NCBI GenBank assembly: GCA_021442155.1
Contig: CM038220.1
Location: 76,433,817-76,497,816, forward strand
Source: Cymbidium sinense
Lineage: Eukaryota; Streptophyta; Magnoliopsida; Asparagales; Orchidaceae
Direction: 5' to 3'
DNA length: 64,000 nucleotides
Shown here: positions 21,817-35,068 of the stretch, one piece after another
Layout of the letters: each line of letters starts with the position of its first letter
Numbering within the stretch: the stretch's first letter is position 1
Position numbers and translations under genes: made by a program
The notes under the pieces: model-generated
Database searches by the model: none
Told to the model about the DNA's origin: nothing
The model's input: the letters and a program-made list of their open reading frames with translations, nothing else

Positions 21817-24800
21817 CAAGCCCCAAGGCACGGATGATCACCACCTCCCGTAGGCGAGGGCAAGGATGAATCATGGACCATCCATCTTGAATATTTTGAA
21901 TGGACGATCCTGATTAATATATGTTAGATCTACTGATTAACCCTTTAGAGAACGTCGGTTTAATCTAGACCTTTCAATTTTAATAGACGGTCCAAGGAAA
22001 GCAGTAGTGCCATTTGCAACCGATTTGACAACTTAAATAACCAATCCATTGGACCATTGGAAAGTGTCGCGTTAGTGGTCCACCACAAGATTAGTTATAT
22101 AATTAAGGATTTAATGACCTCTTAATTACAAAAACTTCAATTATTCATAACTAAATGTAGAAAAATTCAAAAAAAATACAAACTCGACTATATTTGAAAG
22201 ATAATTTAAAGGGGAATAATATAAAATTAATTTTAATTGATTTTAAAATAGTGATATTTTCTTAATTTAAGTTTTATTAGGGATGTAATTATGTTAATTA
22301 CTCCTTAATTATTCTAATAATTTATTCCAAACTCCTTAGGGTTAATTAGTGGGATGACCTCTGCCTCTCATGATTTTATTGAAATTTATTATTGGACTAA
22401 TTTAGGTAATTGCTTGTTTCATCTCTAATCACTCTTAATCAATTAAATGATTAATTAACTAATTAAATGATGATAAATTCATTAATTAAATTTGTTAATC
22501 ATCTTGGAACAGTGGATAGACTTAGGGAATGAGATTAGGATGCATTTTCCAAATCTTTTCCCCTAAGTCTATCTCATTTGAATGAAAACTTAATTAATTT
22601 ACAAATTGATTAATGATTTAATCATTTCATCAAATAGATTAATTAACCAAATTAAAATTAAAAATTTAATTCTAAAAAATAATCACTTAATCAATCCTTT
22701 CTTGGGTAGATGCTTAGGTGTTCAATAATCTAAGTAAACTTAAGGAAATCAAATCCAACCTACATGTGTGGGAAGGGTTATGAAAGTACTTAATTAAACA
22801 CCTTAGCTTAATTAATCAATAATTATGATCCAACTGCATTAGGCTCTTTCTTTCTCAGGGTCCATTACTAATTTAAAATCAATGTGGCTGCATATCATAT
22901 GTTGGCTGACAATTGTTTGAATAATTATGTTAAGGAGGTGTAAGTAAGGGGTAATTAATAAACTTAATTTACACCTTAACGTAAACAAAATATAAAATCA
23001 ATCTAATGGTTCTAAAAATTAAACTAAAATAACACACATATGTGGGAGATGGGTTAGGACCAAATCTTTTAACATTTTCTAAATTCAAATCAAACTCATA
23101 ATAAAACTAAAATTTCTTTAAAACAATTTGATTCACTTTAAATGATCTTATTCCATAGGATTATCTTTAGTAATTAAGTAAGGTGAATGAAATTACATGC
23201 TTGCATCACTTTATTTCTTTCCTAACATGCTAAATGTGTATGTCATATGAAAATCATGCATTCATGTCTTTTGAAAAATCAAATTAAAATGAATTATGTC
23301 AAATTGCATATTTTGGCTAAAGTAAGAATATGAATGGCTATTATCACTACTAAATCCAAAAATTATTTTCCAAACTTAGAAATAAAATATTAAAAATGAA
23401 AGGTATGCTTATAATTACCTATAAGTTTGCATGTGAGTATAATATAAAATGTGTATTGTGACTTTTCCTTCTCTTCTCTTTTAACATAGTTTTGAATAGG
23501 ATTTGCAAAGTGTATAGTTCATTTAAAAAGAACACAACACTTAAATTCTTTCCTATGTTATCCTTTAAGAGGAACTTCACATTTGTATGTAAATTGCATA
23601 ACCAAATCAAAACAAACAAACATAAACTTTTGCATGATTCTTTTCCATTCTTTTTTTTACATGCACATGTATTTAAGAAAAGTGGTATATTATTCGGACA
23701 CCTGGGTTGTGAGACTTTAAGTAGCCCTAAGTATGTCTTGTACCTTACACCCATGGTTTAGAAAATATTGGCGTCGTACTCATAAATATCTTTCATACAT
23801 GTAAATGTGCATTTGATTAATGGATAAAAGAACTCCTCTTTTATACTTAATAAAATCATGCATATATGAAACATTACAAATTTCCTTAAGCAACATCTCT
23901 TAGCATTCATCATGAAGATGTGCTAACATTTCCATTTGCATGTATAGATATGCTTAGGGTTCATCCATATGCATGTTACACATGTTGGAAAGAAATAAAG
24001 TGTTGTGTGTTTTGTGATAGTAATTCACTTTACTTAATCTTAAAATGTCTTTCTCTTTGAATAAGTTTGTTTAGAAAAAATCTTACCTTAGGATTAATTA
24101 AAACACATAATAAGCCATTCACTAAAAAAATCACTAATGAACTTACTTTAGAAATTACTTAAGGTAGGGAGGAAAGAGAAGTTCTCTTCTCTTTTTCTCT
24201 CTTTACAACACCTAATTAATTGTAGGTTCATTCAAACCAAATAAAATCATAAAATAAAATCAACCAAATCCTAAATCACTTAAATGAAATCTAAGTTGAA
24301 CCCTTCATACTTACAAAACTCTAAACTTAAAGCTAAGACATACCACAAGCCTAATAAATACAAATTAAGTTTTCTAGTCCTATATTAGGCGGTGCATGGT
24401 TTGATGTTTGTTTTATTTTGTGATGTGATATTTTAGTTTGGATGTTAAGTGTGCGTGGTGGATGGTAGGGTGATCTTAGTCTAACCATTATCTTCTGCAG
24501 GGGATTATGCTTAAGGGGTGTTGTAATAAAATTATAAATTCTTTTTTTTTTATATGTTGCTTATACCCCTAAGCATAATTCAAAATAGGTGTGGACTTTT
24601 ATGTGTGGGTGCTAAGTCCAATTTGTTCATATACATGCTTGGGATTGTGTGGTTTGTTTAGCTAATCTCTGTTATATAGGTTTTAGTTAGATTTACTTTT
24701 CATATTTTCATGTAATTTTTCAATTAAATTTTGAATGAATATTTTGGGGGATTAAGATGAACATTAGTCATAAGACTATGTCTTATATACCATGTGAAGC

Positions 24801-25998
24801 CTTTAGAGCAAACCTTCCAACCAACCAAATGAAAAAGAAGAAAGAAGAAAGAAGAAGAAGAAGAAAGAAGAAAGAAAAGAAGGGAGAAATGAAGAGAAGA
24901 CTCCCATAACATGAATTCCATTTTTATTGTAATTAGTTTATTTATAATCCAGGTTGTATAAGGGTAGAGCTCGGCTACCCAATTTATTTTTGGGTTTGTG
25001 CAGTGGATCCCGACCACAAAAGGCCTCTTATTCTTTTGCGCTAGCTTTATAAATTGTTTGATGTTTGCTTGTACATTAAAATAACATATTTTCATGGTTT
25101 CTTCCTTGCTTTGATGAATGGCCGATGCAATTAAGCTCTTAGGAAAAATAAATTTTCTATCCAATTAATCAACTCAAAACTAAAAAATTAACAACTCATA
25201 ACCTCACTTAAAGCTTGGTTATAAAAACAAGATAAAAGATTTAGCAACCCTTAGCTTGATGTTGTATGTTTCCACATCATGCATAAAAAAATCTTGTTTC
25301 ACTCTTGTTAGGGAGGCTTCCACCTTTCTAGAACTTGGCTTGACCTTTGAGATGGTAGAAATACACCTCCTTCTTCTGTTTTTATAATCAAATTTCTAAT
25401 GCATTAGGCATATGAATCCCATCGCCTATGTCAAATCAACTGTCAAGAAATAAAAATAAAACATAAAAATTTGCATTATATTTAACTCATTAAATCATGA
25501 CTTGATCTAGTCTCTCGAGTGTGTTTAAAAAACTTAGTCTCTTTCTAAATAAACGCTCTTGCAAAAGCATATGACTTTCCCACATATATTTAAAATCATT
25601 GGAGGAGTTAGTTAGCGGCCACCCCCACATGATTGTAAGTTCAAACAATTGGGTGGTTTATCCTCTCTTATGGTAAGCCAAATACCCATCTTCACCTTAA
25701 ATTTTGGTCATGCTTTAGCTCTAAAGATCCCTAGATTTAGGTTCGAGGTTTCTACTTCCCTCTATAAGTATAAATCCTCACCTCTAAGGCATTTCCATGG
25801 CCTTGTGTTGTGGAATTGTAAGCCATAGATTTCTAAATAAAAATTTAACTCAAATAAATAAATCACTTTAATTTCAAAAATATAAACATAAGATATTTTG
25901 GGGTGCTTACTAGCTTCCTAGTCTGTGGTGAAATATATAATCCCATCTTCATCTTATCCTTTTGAAAAGATAGAAGATAAAAATATATGCCTTGTTAG

Positions 25999-28900
25999 GA
26001 CACCACATAGATCCATAGATATTCTTATTAGGGTGATCGGGTATGACATTGAGGGAAGGTGTGCTATCTCGAAAGATAGAAGTCACCACTCTACAGTAGA
26101 CCTAATCACCTGAATAAGGACTCATAAGGATTATGGGTCTTCGTATGTACGAGAGATTCTTCCCCTACTTTACATAGAAAAGTAAAACATGATTTATTTT
26201 AAACCAGGTTTGTTAAGTTCCTTATGGAGGTAAGCCCCCATAGTTAATTACATCCTAAGGAATGAGATTTCTTAGGAATACTCTCAATTAAGGTAAATGA
26301 TCATCTCCAAAGATTACCATTGTTTGACTTACAATCAATGAGTGTTTATTCTTACAACTTTAAATACATGTTGGAAAGGGAGATATGCTTTGTAAGATAA
26401 CTAGGCTGTTTATTTTAAAGAGAGTCCTTAAACACACTTTAAGAACTAGATCATACATGATTAAAAAAAATCTAATTGTATTTTATTTATTTTTATTGAT
26501 TTGAAGCTTTAGGATTCATATGCCTAATGCATAAGAAATTAGGTGGCAAAATACAAGAAAGGAGGTGTTTCTACCATTCAATTCTATGGGTGGAAGCCCT
26601 CTCTTAGACAAGATAACTTTATGCATGATGTGGCCCAACTAAGGGATTGCTAAATCTTTTATTTTCTTTTATAACTTGCTTTAAATGAGGTTATGAGTTG
26701 TTAATTTTAATTTTGAGGTTGAAATTTATTTTTTTCTAAGACTAATCATTACATTATCAAAGCAAGAAAAACTAGAAAAATATGCCATCTTCATAAAAAA
26801 ACATCAAACAATTTATAATTTAAAATAGAGACCTTGTTGGGCTCCCACAAATCAAAAGGAAAATGTGGTAGAGCTCTACCCATAACTTGAATTACAAATG
26901 AATTAATTACAATCAAGAAGGAATTATGGGGTCTTCACTTCATTCATTTGTTCTTCTTTCTTCTTTTTTTTTTTTCTTCTTCTTCTTCTTTCAATTGGTT
27001 AGAAGGTGGTAGCTAAAGGCTTATAGACATAGTCTTATGACCAATGTTCATCTAATCCCTGATAATCATTCTAAATCCAATTATAGAATTACATGAGAAT
27101 GGGAAAAGTAAATCTAACAACATGCTAAATAGAGATTAGCTAAACACCCACAATCCCAAGCATGTATATGAATTGGACTTAGCACCCATGGGTAACCAAG
27201 TCCACACCTATTTTGGATTATGCTTAGGGTATAAGCAACCTACACAACAAAAGCATTTATTTTTATTTCTCTTAAGAATCCCTACAAAGATAATGATGGT
27301 TAGACTAAGATTACCATTCAGTCTATGCACATACACCTAATATCTAGACTAAAACATCATATCATAAAAAGAAAGCAAACATCAAACCAAACTAGCATGG
27401 GACTAGAAGTGGTGACTTAGCCTAATGTGAGTGTCATTTAAGGTTTGTTTGGTATGTCTTAGTTAGGCTTTAAGGTTAGAATTTTCTAAGTATGTATAGT
27501 TCAACTTAGAGGGTGATTTCATTTATGTGATTTAGTTGATTTGGCTAATTTTATTTTTATGATTTGATTTTTTTTTAATGAATCCATAATTAATTATTAT
27601 GTTGTAAAGAGAAGAAAAGAGAAGAGAACTTCTCTTTCCTCCCTACCTTAGGTAATTTATAAGATAGGTTCATTAGTGATTTTTTTAGTGAATATTTTAT
27701 TATGTGTTTTAATTAATCCTAAGTTTAGATTTTTTTCCAAACATACCTATTCAAAGAGAAAGGCATTTTAAGATTAAGTAAAGTGAATTACTACACAAAA
27801 CACACCACACTTTATTTCTTTCCAACATATGGAACATGCATATTGAAGGATCTTAAGAATATTTATACATGCAAATGGAAATGTTTACCTCAATGATGAA
27901 TGCTAAGAGATGTTTGTTTAAGAAAAATTTGGAATGATTCATGTATGCATTATTTTGTTAAGTAGAAAAAAGAGGGGTTCTTTTATCCATTAATATGCAC
28001 ATTTACATGAAAGATGTGAGTATGACACCATTGTTTCCTATACTGTGTAAGATATAAGACCTACTTGGGCTACTTAAAGCCTATAACCCTGGGTGTCGGA
28101 CTAATCTACCACTTTTCTTAAATACATGTGCATGTACAAAAAGAAATGCATGAAAAAAGAATCATGCAAAAAGTTTATGTTTGTTAATTTTGATTTGGTT
28201 ATGCAATTTACATGTGTAAATATGAAAGTCCCTCTTAAATGATAACATAGGAATGAATAGGAATGGATGTAAGCAAGTGTTGTGTTCTTTTCAAAGGAAC
28301 TATACACTTTACAAATCCAAACTATGTTAAAGAGAAAGAAGGAAAAGTCACATAATGCATCTTTATATTATACTCATGCAAAAAATAATTATAAGTAGCA
28401 TACCTTTCATTTGTAATGTTTGGTGTATAGGTTTTTTAAAATAATTTTTTTAATGATAATAGTCAGTCATATTCTTACTTTAGCCAAAACATGCAATTTG
28501 ACATAAAGAAAATATTTTTTTTTTAATTTTTCAAAAGGTATGAATGCATGGTTTTCATATGTCATACATATTTAGCATGCTTGGAAAAAAAATAAAGTGA
28601 TGCAAGCATATAATTTCATTCATAATTAATTCTAAAGACTCTATGGAATAAGATCATTTAAAGTGAATCAAATTGTTTAAAGGAAATTTTGATTTTTTTT
28701 AGTGTAATTTGAATTTAAGAAATGTGAGAAAGTTTGCTAATCCTAACCCATCTCCCACATGTGTATGTTGTTTTAGTTTAATTTTAGAACCATTTTAATA
28801 TTTTGTTTAGGTTAAGGTTAAGTCCATTAATTACCCCTTACACACCACTTAACATATTTAAAAATAATTATGAGCCAATGTATGACATAAAATCACAAGG

Positions 28901-29916
28901 AATTTAAATCAGAAATGCACCTAAGAAAGAAAGGGGCCTAATGTATTTGGTTCACAATTAATGATTAATTAAGCTAAATAGTTTAATTTAAGTACTTTCA
29001 TAACCCTTCCTACACATATGGGTTAGAAATGACATCCTTAAGCTACTTAGGTTATTGAACACCTAAGCTACCCAAGAAGGAATTGATTAATTGATTTGAT
29101 TTTAAAACTTTGATTGATTAAGCCATTTAATAAAGTGATTAAACTATTTAATTAATTTTACCTTAATTAGATTTTATCCAAATGAAATAAATTTAGGGAA
29201 AAGATTTGGGAGAGAACTCAATCTCATTCCAAGTCCATTCACTATTCTAAGATAATTAGCTTAATTAATGAATTTATTACTATTTAATAGGTTAATTAAT
29301 TTTAATTAAGATAGTGATTATGAGTGAATCAAGCAACAATTCCATTAATAAATCCCAAGAAAATTAAAGTCATCCCACTTAATACTAGAAGTTTGGAATT
29401 AATCAATGGAATAATTAGGGGGTAATTAACATAATTACATTCCCAATAAAACCAAAATTGCATAAAATTTACTATTTAAAATCAATTAAACTTAATTTTA
29501 TATTATTTCCCTTTGAAATATCTTCAAAATGTATTTGATTTTGTATTTTTTTGATTTTTTTACATTTAGTTAATGTAATTTTGAAGATTAAGGAATAATT
29601 AAATAACCTAATATATAACTAATCCATGTGGATTTGTGACTGCTTTTTATATATGATTGGATTGGTTATTTAAGTTATCACATCACACACAAACTGCTAT
29701 GCACTTTCCAAGCCATCCGTTAAAGGTTGAATGGTCAAGATCAAACCCATATTAAAAAAAAAATTTAGATCTCGTGTTTTAATCAGGTCGTCCATCCAAA
29801 ATATGTTGGATGGATGGTCTATGATTCATCCCCTCTAATGGAGATGGTGACCATCTCTCTTGGCTTTCACTCATCATTGAGTAAGGATTGATCATACACC
29901 ATCAAGAAGAGATAAG
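25999..29916 (-). mobile_element. E2 right arm (inverted, truncated)
   Basis: Inverse of E2-left from the centre out to the CpG/GATC tract. It holds the ~300-base central segment (26030-26330) that the E2 left arm lacks, a GGTAGAGCTCTACC palindrome (26867-26880), a polypyrimidine tract (26945-26990), the GGACTT/AAGTCC hairpin with a perfect ACCCATGGGT centre (27175-27203), and AT-rich DNA to about 29690. A tract matching the 21890-22060 region follows. The terminal ~2.6 kb is missing. Confidence 0.65.
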
Positions 29917-29959
29917 CAAGACATCAAATAAGCAAGAATTCGCTTTTCAAAAACAACAA

Positions 29960-30375
29960 AACATTTGGATTCTTCATTTAGCATACCCAAAATGCTAAGT
30001 GAAGATCCTATTTTCAAATTCACACATGATTCACAAATAAGCAAAAGAAGAAGAAAATTGTTTCAAATCACCTTCCATAGCATACCCAAATTTGAATTCC
30101 AAAATCACGAAGCAAAATAAAATCAATTGACCCTTTACTTTAGCATACTCAAATTTGTTAAATAAAGGGTCCTCAAACTCAAAAAATCAAATTCAAATAT
30201 GAACCTATGGAAGCATCCATCTCTCCAAAGACATTTGAACCCATTTTAACATACATAAATTTGTTGAAATTGGATTTTACATTCAAAAGTCTCCTTTCCA
30301 ATCAATTTCAAATCTCTCCAAATTCATTTGAGCCACACTTAACACTTTCAAGTTGTTGAGTGTGGGTTCAAATTC
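29960..30375. repeat. Array of ~100-bp hairpin cassettes
   Basis: Several stem-loops follow one another with similar loops and different outer stems. The clearest spans 29967-30008: its arms start GGATTCTTCA and end TGAAGATCC, closing the loop ACCCAAA. Another at 30129-30171 has GACCCTTTA and TAAAGGGTC outer arms. Others are at about 30233-30270 (CCCATTTTAACA with TGTTGAAATTGG) and 30330-30369 (GCCACACTTAACA with TGTTGAGTGTGG). A fifth loop copy near 30083 has lost its right arm. The repeated inner phrase is AGCATACCCAAATTTG. No coding content. Confidence 0.7.
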
Positions 30376-30489
30376 TAAATCAAATTCAAAAAAAATTAAC
30401 AAAGCAAAAAAAATGATTCAAACTTGTTTTCAATGTTTGACTTTGTCAATTTAAATTGATTCAATTGGTGTAGTTCAGTTAAATGGCAA

Positions 30490-31030
30490 CACAGAAGTAT
30501 GTCTTTACATTTTCTTTCGAGATGGATTTGGCCTTGGATCGGGCCAACCTCCCATGATCCGACACCTCATCCATTTTTTGAGGCTTTGGGGCTAGGATCA
30601 CATGTGACCCTCATAGACAGACAAGCGTGGTGGCCGGCGGCCAGGTCATCTAGATTGAGTTACCATCTGATTCAGAGATTCCCTCACTGAAGAGGAAGGC
30701 TATGGCAGTTCCCACAGTAGTAGCAATTACAGCAATGCGGTTGTTCCCCTTATGCCAGCACCCACTGGTTGCACCTTCCATGGGGAAGGATCCCTTGATT
30801 CCAGGGATAGCCTTCCATAACTTCGAGGTAGGGTCTAGTTCCCACATTGCTCACCCCACCAGGGCTCAGTGCTGAAATAAGAACTGAATGATCAGGCAAT
30901 ATCATACTGGCATAGCGAGGAAGCTAGAGGTAGCCACTCAGTTTGTAGCAGAGGAGGTACCTAGGATAGTATCTCCTCTCATCACAGAGAACAAGTTCCA
31001 TCCCCTCTCCGGTTCTAATAGAGAGGATAT
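30490..31030 (+). pseudogene. GC-richer relic of unknown origin, possibly retroelement ORF1
   Basis: About 540 bases stand out by base composition from AT-rich neighbours. No frame stays open throughout. Partial readings on the + strand include a Pro/Ser-rich stretch and, near 30937-31030, QFVAEEVPRIVSPLITENKF. The block directly abuts the LINE reverse-transcriptase fragment at 31043. One reading is therefore a LINE ORF1 fused to ORF2 by an internal deletion. That is inference; I do not recognise a family with certainty. Confidence 0.3.
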
Positions 31031-31042
31031 TAGGAGGATTTC

Positions 31043-31520
31043 CATTTTAAGATTGATCTAAGGTAATCTTGCTTTTTTATATTCATATCTCTTTTGCATT
31101 ACTATGGAGGAGCTTTCTCAATTATTTTAAAGAAGCATTTTGGAACCTTGATATACAAAAATTAAAATGAGTAGCTCTTGCATTTCTTACTTGATTTATA
31201 TTGATGATGTACAAATTTTTTGGAAAAGCTTCAACTCATAACACAAATGGGCTTAAGATTATTTTAAATTCAATATTAATCTCATTAAACTACCTCTAAC
31301 TCAATATATGCTCACTTAACTTGAACTATTGATTTTTTTCTATTAACTGTAAAATATTTGACTTTCTCTCTCTTGTAGATAAAATCAAATCATCATTAGA
31401 TGTTTGAAAAGCTAAATGTTTGTCTATGGCCAAAAGACTTTAGTTATGGAAACACAATAAGCTTAATCAATATCTTGGTTATTAGTGTCATGCTCTTATG
31501 ATTCATAAAAATTGCATCAA
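31043..31520 (+). pseudogene. LINE reverse-transcriptase fragment (copy A)
   Basis: The reading starts in the FHFKIDLR block, which corresponds to the G-L-R-Q-G-D region of plant LINE RT in decayed form. It continues through AFSIILKKHFG-like sequence to Y-I-D-D at 31197-31208, corresponding to the catalytic F-A-D-D. Stops occur every few dozen codons, and the 5' part of the domain is absent. Confidence 0.55.
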
Positions 31521-32298
31521 GATGTATGTTAATGACGCACAAACATAAAAAAAATTGCATCAAGATGTATGCTATAAGAGTATGTAGTGTTGAACATATG
31601 TCACATGCTAGCTGTATATTTAATTTAAAAACATAAAAAAAATTTAGACATATGTATCCTAAATAACTATGTTTGAAATTTAAAAATATAAACTAAGTGT
31701 ATAATTTAATAAATAAATGAAGATAAATTTATTTTTTTACTCTTTCTTTGCCTACTATCAAGATGTTTGAAAGGTACATATATTTTTTATTTATCATTTT
31801 GCAACCTTAAATAATATTATTATTTTTCATTCTTACAATGTTAGAATTTGTTGTCACATTTCTTGCATATTTAATTTTGGAATTACTATATATTATTTTT
31901 AATATTTAAGAATTATAAAGTATAATGTCTTGTTAACTAAGTGTATGTGTTATATATTTTTAAAAAAAAAAGTGTCTTAGGTTTGTGTTATTATGTTAAC
32001 TTGTTCCCTTATTTGTAATGATGCATCCTAGGTGTCTATATAATATATATTTTTTATAAGACCACATATCATTAATAAAACTTTATTTCTACAAATAATA
32101 ATATTAATTGAAAACAAATTATTATTTTTCTTTTCATTGGATCCAAAGTTATTTAGTGAAAGAACCTAGATCTTACTTTAGAAATGAGCCAAACCAAAAT
32201 TTAAGAACAAATTAAACAAGCTAGCTCTTGGAAAACCTTATAAGGTTTAGTAGAAATCAAGCCAAATCCATTTTTAAAAAGAATTGCGGAAATACAAT

Positions 32299-32313
32299 TC
32301 ACACACACACACA

Positions 32314-32351
<38 letters not shown>

Positions 32352-32374
32352 AAATCAAATCAAATCAAATCAAA
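32299..32374 (+). repeat. Compound microsatellite (CA)n(GA)n(ATCAA)n, copy A
   Basis: A short CA run (32299-32314) is followed by a GA run to about 32349 and then five TCAAA-type units to 32374. The equivalent site in copy B is at 60283-60437, with a CA run several times longer. Confidence 0.95.
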
Positions 32375-32609
32375 GTGTGGAAAATTTCTATCAAATTATT
32401 CCTCTAATGCTCTTTTTATAGATGAAGATCCAAGTGTATGCTATGTAATTAATAAAATTAGTATAATTTTAAATAGCAAAATGGAATGATCTTAGTGTAG
32501 CTAGTTATGAAGCAAGTGAGTTTGTTTGGTGATTTGAAGGTTATTCCTAGCAAAGATGAAATTTTAAAATAACATAAACTCCTAAACAATGAGATATTAT
32601 TTACTTTAG

Positions 32610-33200
32610 TCTAATGAGTTTATAATTTTGTCCCTTTAGTACAAGGGTCATTCATTTAATCACTATTCCTATATGAGCATGTTTAGTATTAGGATTTCTA
32701 TTCAAATTTAAATTGTTACACTAAAAGACACTATAAAATGTAAAAGTTTAGCTTTATTCAACTTAAGGAATTTCATAATCTTTGTCACTCAAGTAACTAA
32801 TGACCTCCTCACTATGAGTAACACATAATTATCCACTAAGTAGATATGATATTAGAAACAACCCCTATAGGTTTAAGAGGTAGCTCCTACCATCTTGTGA
32901 TAAATATATCTTTGATAATATTTATGACAGCCTAAGGCCTATAATCATTAAGATATTGTCTACCTTTTTTTCTAATGACTACATGATTTTGTTCCTTTAG
33001 TGTAGCTTTTTAGGAGATCAACCTTCCTAATATGCTCCTATATGAGCAAACTTACGTTTAAAGATTTAATAAATTGAATTTCAAATATTATATCAAAATA
33101 CATCTTGATATTTAAAGTTCAATATCATTCTATAGTCGTCATAATAATAACTTGATGGTTAAAATTCATACAATTATGAACTTTATGTATCCTTAAAAGT
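32610..33200 (+). repeat. Degenerate internal repeat (~370 bp)
   Basis: The phrase TTTAGTCTAATGAGTTTATAA followed by CCTTTAGTACAAGG and CCTATATGAGCA at 32613-32690 recurs in altered form at about 32970-33055. Only the first copy lies fully inside the duplicated segment. No coding content. Confidence 0.4.
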
Positions 33201-33770
33201 ATTTTGAGAGAAATCTTCATATAGGATCTTGTATATCAACTAGTACTTTGGGGAATACATTCATATTGTTGATCAAAAGTGCTTTCAAAGAGTAATCAAT
33301 TTCTTAGATCATTCATTTGAGTTCACCATCAAAGTGTTAATTATTACGAAGAGTTCTTAGGCTACTTTTAATGATGTCACTCATAATAACTTCTTAATTA
33401 GTGAGACTACATATTTCTTTTAACTAAGAGATTTTTGAGTGTGTACATGCTTCAAACTAATTATAAGTTCAAGAAGCTGCACCAAGGATAGAGTAGGATG
33501 CTGGGAGGGTTGAAAGAGAGGGGAAAGAAGATGAGGATGTGAGGTCCATTATAACATATCACAAGAAGAACCAGCAAAGCAAGGGAAAGTAAGGAGATAT
33601 GATTGGACCTCCGACCAAATGGAGGCCGTGAAACAAGGAGAGCTAACCAAGAGGAGTAAAAGGTAATGTACCACCAACCGGAACCCACCGAAGGAAGCAG
33701 CAACCGACATCACTGGGGAGGAACCCTAGCTCGCATACCCGGAGCCGCGAAAAAACTTCAATAGTTGTAA
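33200..33770. other. Non-coding stretch with a GC-richer patch (33470-33750)
   Basis: 33200-33460 is ordinary AT-rich DNA. 33470-33750 is GC-richer. On the minus strand it contains an open frame of 80 codons rich in Leu/Ser and a GCTAGGGTTCC phrase of the kind seen in plant 5' leaders. No domain is recognisable and no partner exon is nearby. It may be the edge of a decayed gene or element. Confidence 0.3.
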
Positions 33771-35067
33771 TTTTTAATGTTTTTAGGTGATTCACATTAA
33801 TTATTTTATTTTATTTTATTTATATTTTAATTCAAAATAAAATGTATTTAATGAAGATAGTTATTTTTAAAATTATTTAAAATATTTTTAAATAATATTA
33901 TTTTTTAAGAAAAATAAAATTAATTTTAAAATGTAATGAGTAAACGTGTTTTTAAAAGTACCATAAAAATATAAATATAAATTATAGAATAAAATTGATC
34001 TCAAAGAAGCTGTTAGTTATTAAAAATTTTGATATCAAATTTTCTCTATATTAATATTACATTTCAGCGCCTAATTTAAAAAAAAATTAAAGGACTATTT
34101 AGAGTCACTTCTATATTTTATTTTAGGTTTAATATTTTAATTTTATTTTAAAATAAAATATATTTTATTATTATTATTATTTTTAACAATATATAAAACA
34201 TCTTTAGATTATTTTAAACATTTTAAAAAATACTAAAAAATACATTAAATAAATGTATTTGTAAAACAATATAAAAAAATAGAAATTATAAAATAAAATT
34301 GGTCCGAAAAACAAACAGGCCCTAAGAAAAATGAAATGTCTGACGGCATCAAAATCTTGGTAGCATTTTGGACTAGAAAAAGATTATGTGCAGTTAAATA
34401 GTTAGTGTTTAGCAATGCCTAAATATACAAATAATTAAATATATTTTAAATCCTCATCATGATTTAATTAACTCATCAAAATTAAGTCAATATGGATGTA
34501 TACATACTTATTATATGTGATTTATATTGTATATGTATTATTTATAACATTAAAATCATTAAAATACATACAACAAATTATTTTTCTCCTCATTGTTTTC
34601 ACATTAATTAAAATCATAATAAATCATATTATAAAACAAGTAGTACTTTTCTATTTTAATGAACTTTAAATTATAACTTCTAACTTAAAGCTAAACTAGC
34701 AATGTTATCTTAAAAAGTAAAACATTAAAATAATAAACCAAGCGGTGACAAACTCACTTCTCATTATTTTTAATTTTTTATAATATTAGCGGAAAGACAT
34801 CCACGCCATCAGATTAGCCCGTAAAAATAGACGTGGGATATAAGAAAAGGGCATTTACATACATATCACACTATTTTTATATATTTATATATGTAATATC
34901 TAAATATAAATATTTATACATATAGCATCTAAATTTTTATTATTACAAAAAAAAATACTTTTCTTACTTTTTTTGAAGTTAAATTTACTTTTTGAAGCAT
35001 AAAAAGTACTATGTTTGTAAATATCAAATTTTAGATGCTAGATATATAAATTCATAAGAATTGTGTG

Positions 35068-35068
<1 letters not shown>
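33770..35068. other. AT-rich stretch without recognised genes
   Basis: Runs of TATTTTA/TAAAATA words dominate, and there are no open frames of note. 34790-34850 holds a small GC-richer island with GACGTGGG. No structure beyond simple-sequence bias was seen. Confidence 0.5.

Larger units (their letters stand above)
19179..25998 (+). mobile_element. E2 left arm
   Basis: The order of tracts is as in E1-left: leader (19179-19370); CAAATTCAAAT-rich tract (19370-19900); TTGACC tract (19990-20840); GC-richer leader with hairpin and CGAGGTATG (21300-21670); CpG/GATC tract (21780-22060); AT-rich tract (22090-24360); structured segment (24370-25010) with an AAG-rich purine tract (24835-24890); and a short tail lacking the ~300-base central segment. 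It contains a 24-bp perfect palindrome at 21793-21816 with a CACGTG centre. Confidence 0.68.
19179..29916. mobile_element. E2: second tail-to-tail palindromic element, right end truncated
   Basis: The left terminus TGCTGTTTATCATTTT is a decayed version of the TGTTGTTGACCTCATTTT end. It is followed by the same leader phrases as E1 (GAGCTC, then CTAAGAGTTCCTTAGTC near 19250). The left arm runs to about 25998. The inverted arm runs from about 25999 to 29916, where matching to the left arm stops at the inverse of a CTTCTTGATGGTGTG phrase (left copy about 21757). About 2.6 kb of the right arm is therefore missing. No intact gene is inside. The paired open frames 23492-23761 (+) and 28101-28307 (-) are the same non-coding sequence seen in the two arms. 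Confidence 0.7.
31043..32965 (+). repeat. Duplicated segment, copy A (LINE RT fragment plus 3' non-coding)
   Basis: From TTCCATTTTAAGATTGATCT to ATAATCATTAA the sequence matches 58768-60987 closely, with small indels. It begins with LINE reverse-transcriptase sequence, including YLIYIDDVQIF around 31188-31220, where the family has F-A-D-D. An internal deletion near 31521-31571 removes the RT downstream portion kept in copy B. The rest (31570-32965) is AT-rich non-coding DNA ending in SSR and phrases such as CTAATGACCTCCTCACTAT. The two copies differ strongly in microsatellite length. Confidence 0.75.

Noticed and set aside
23419..23761. Overlapping 111- and 89-codon frames on opposite strands, with a similar 68-codon frame at 28101-28307
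   Set aside because: They are the same stretch seen in the two arms of E2. E3 (45170-45360) has stops in the matching frame, and composition is simple AT-rich DNA.
24724..25164. 146-codon minus-strand frame
   Set aside because: It runs through the AAG-rich tract and the structured segment of E2. The homologous E1 sequence lacks the frame, and no domain is visible.
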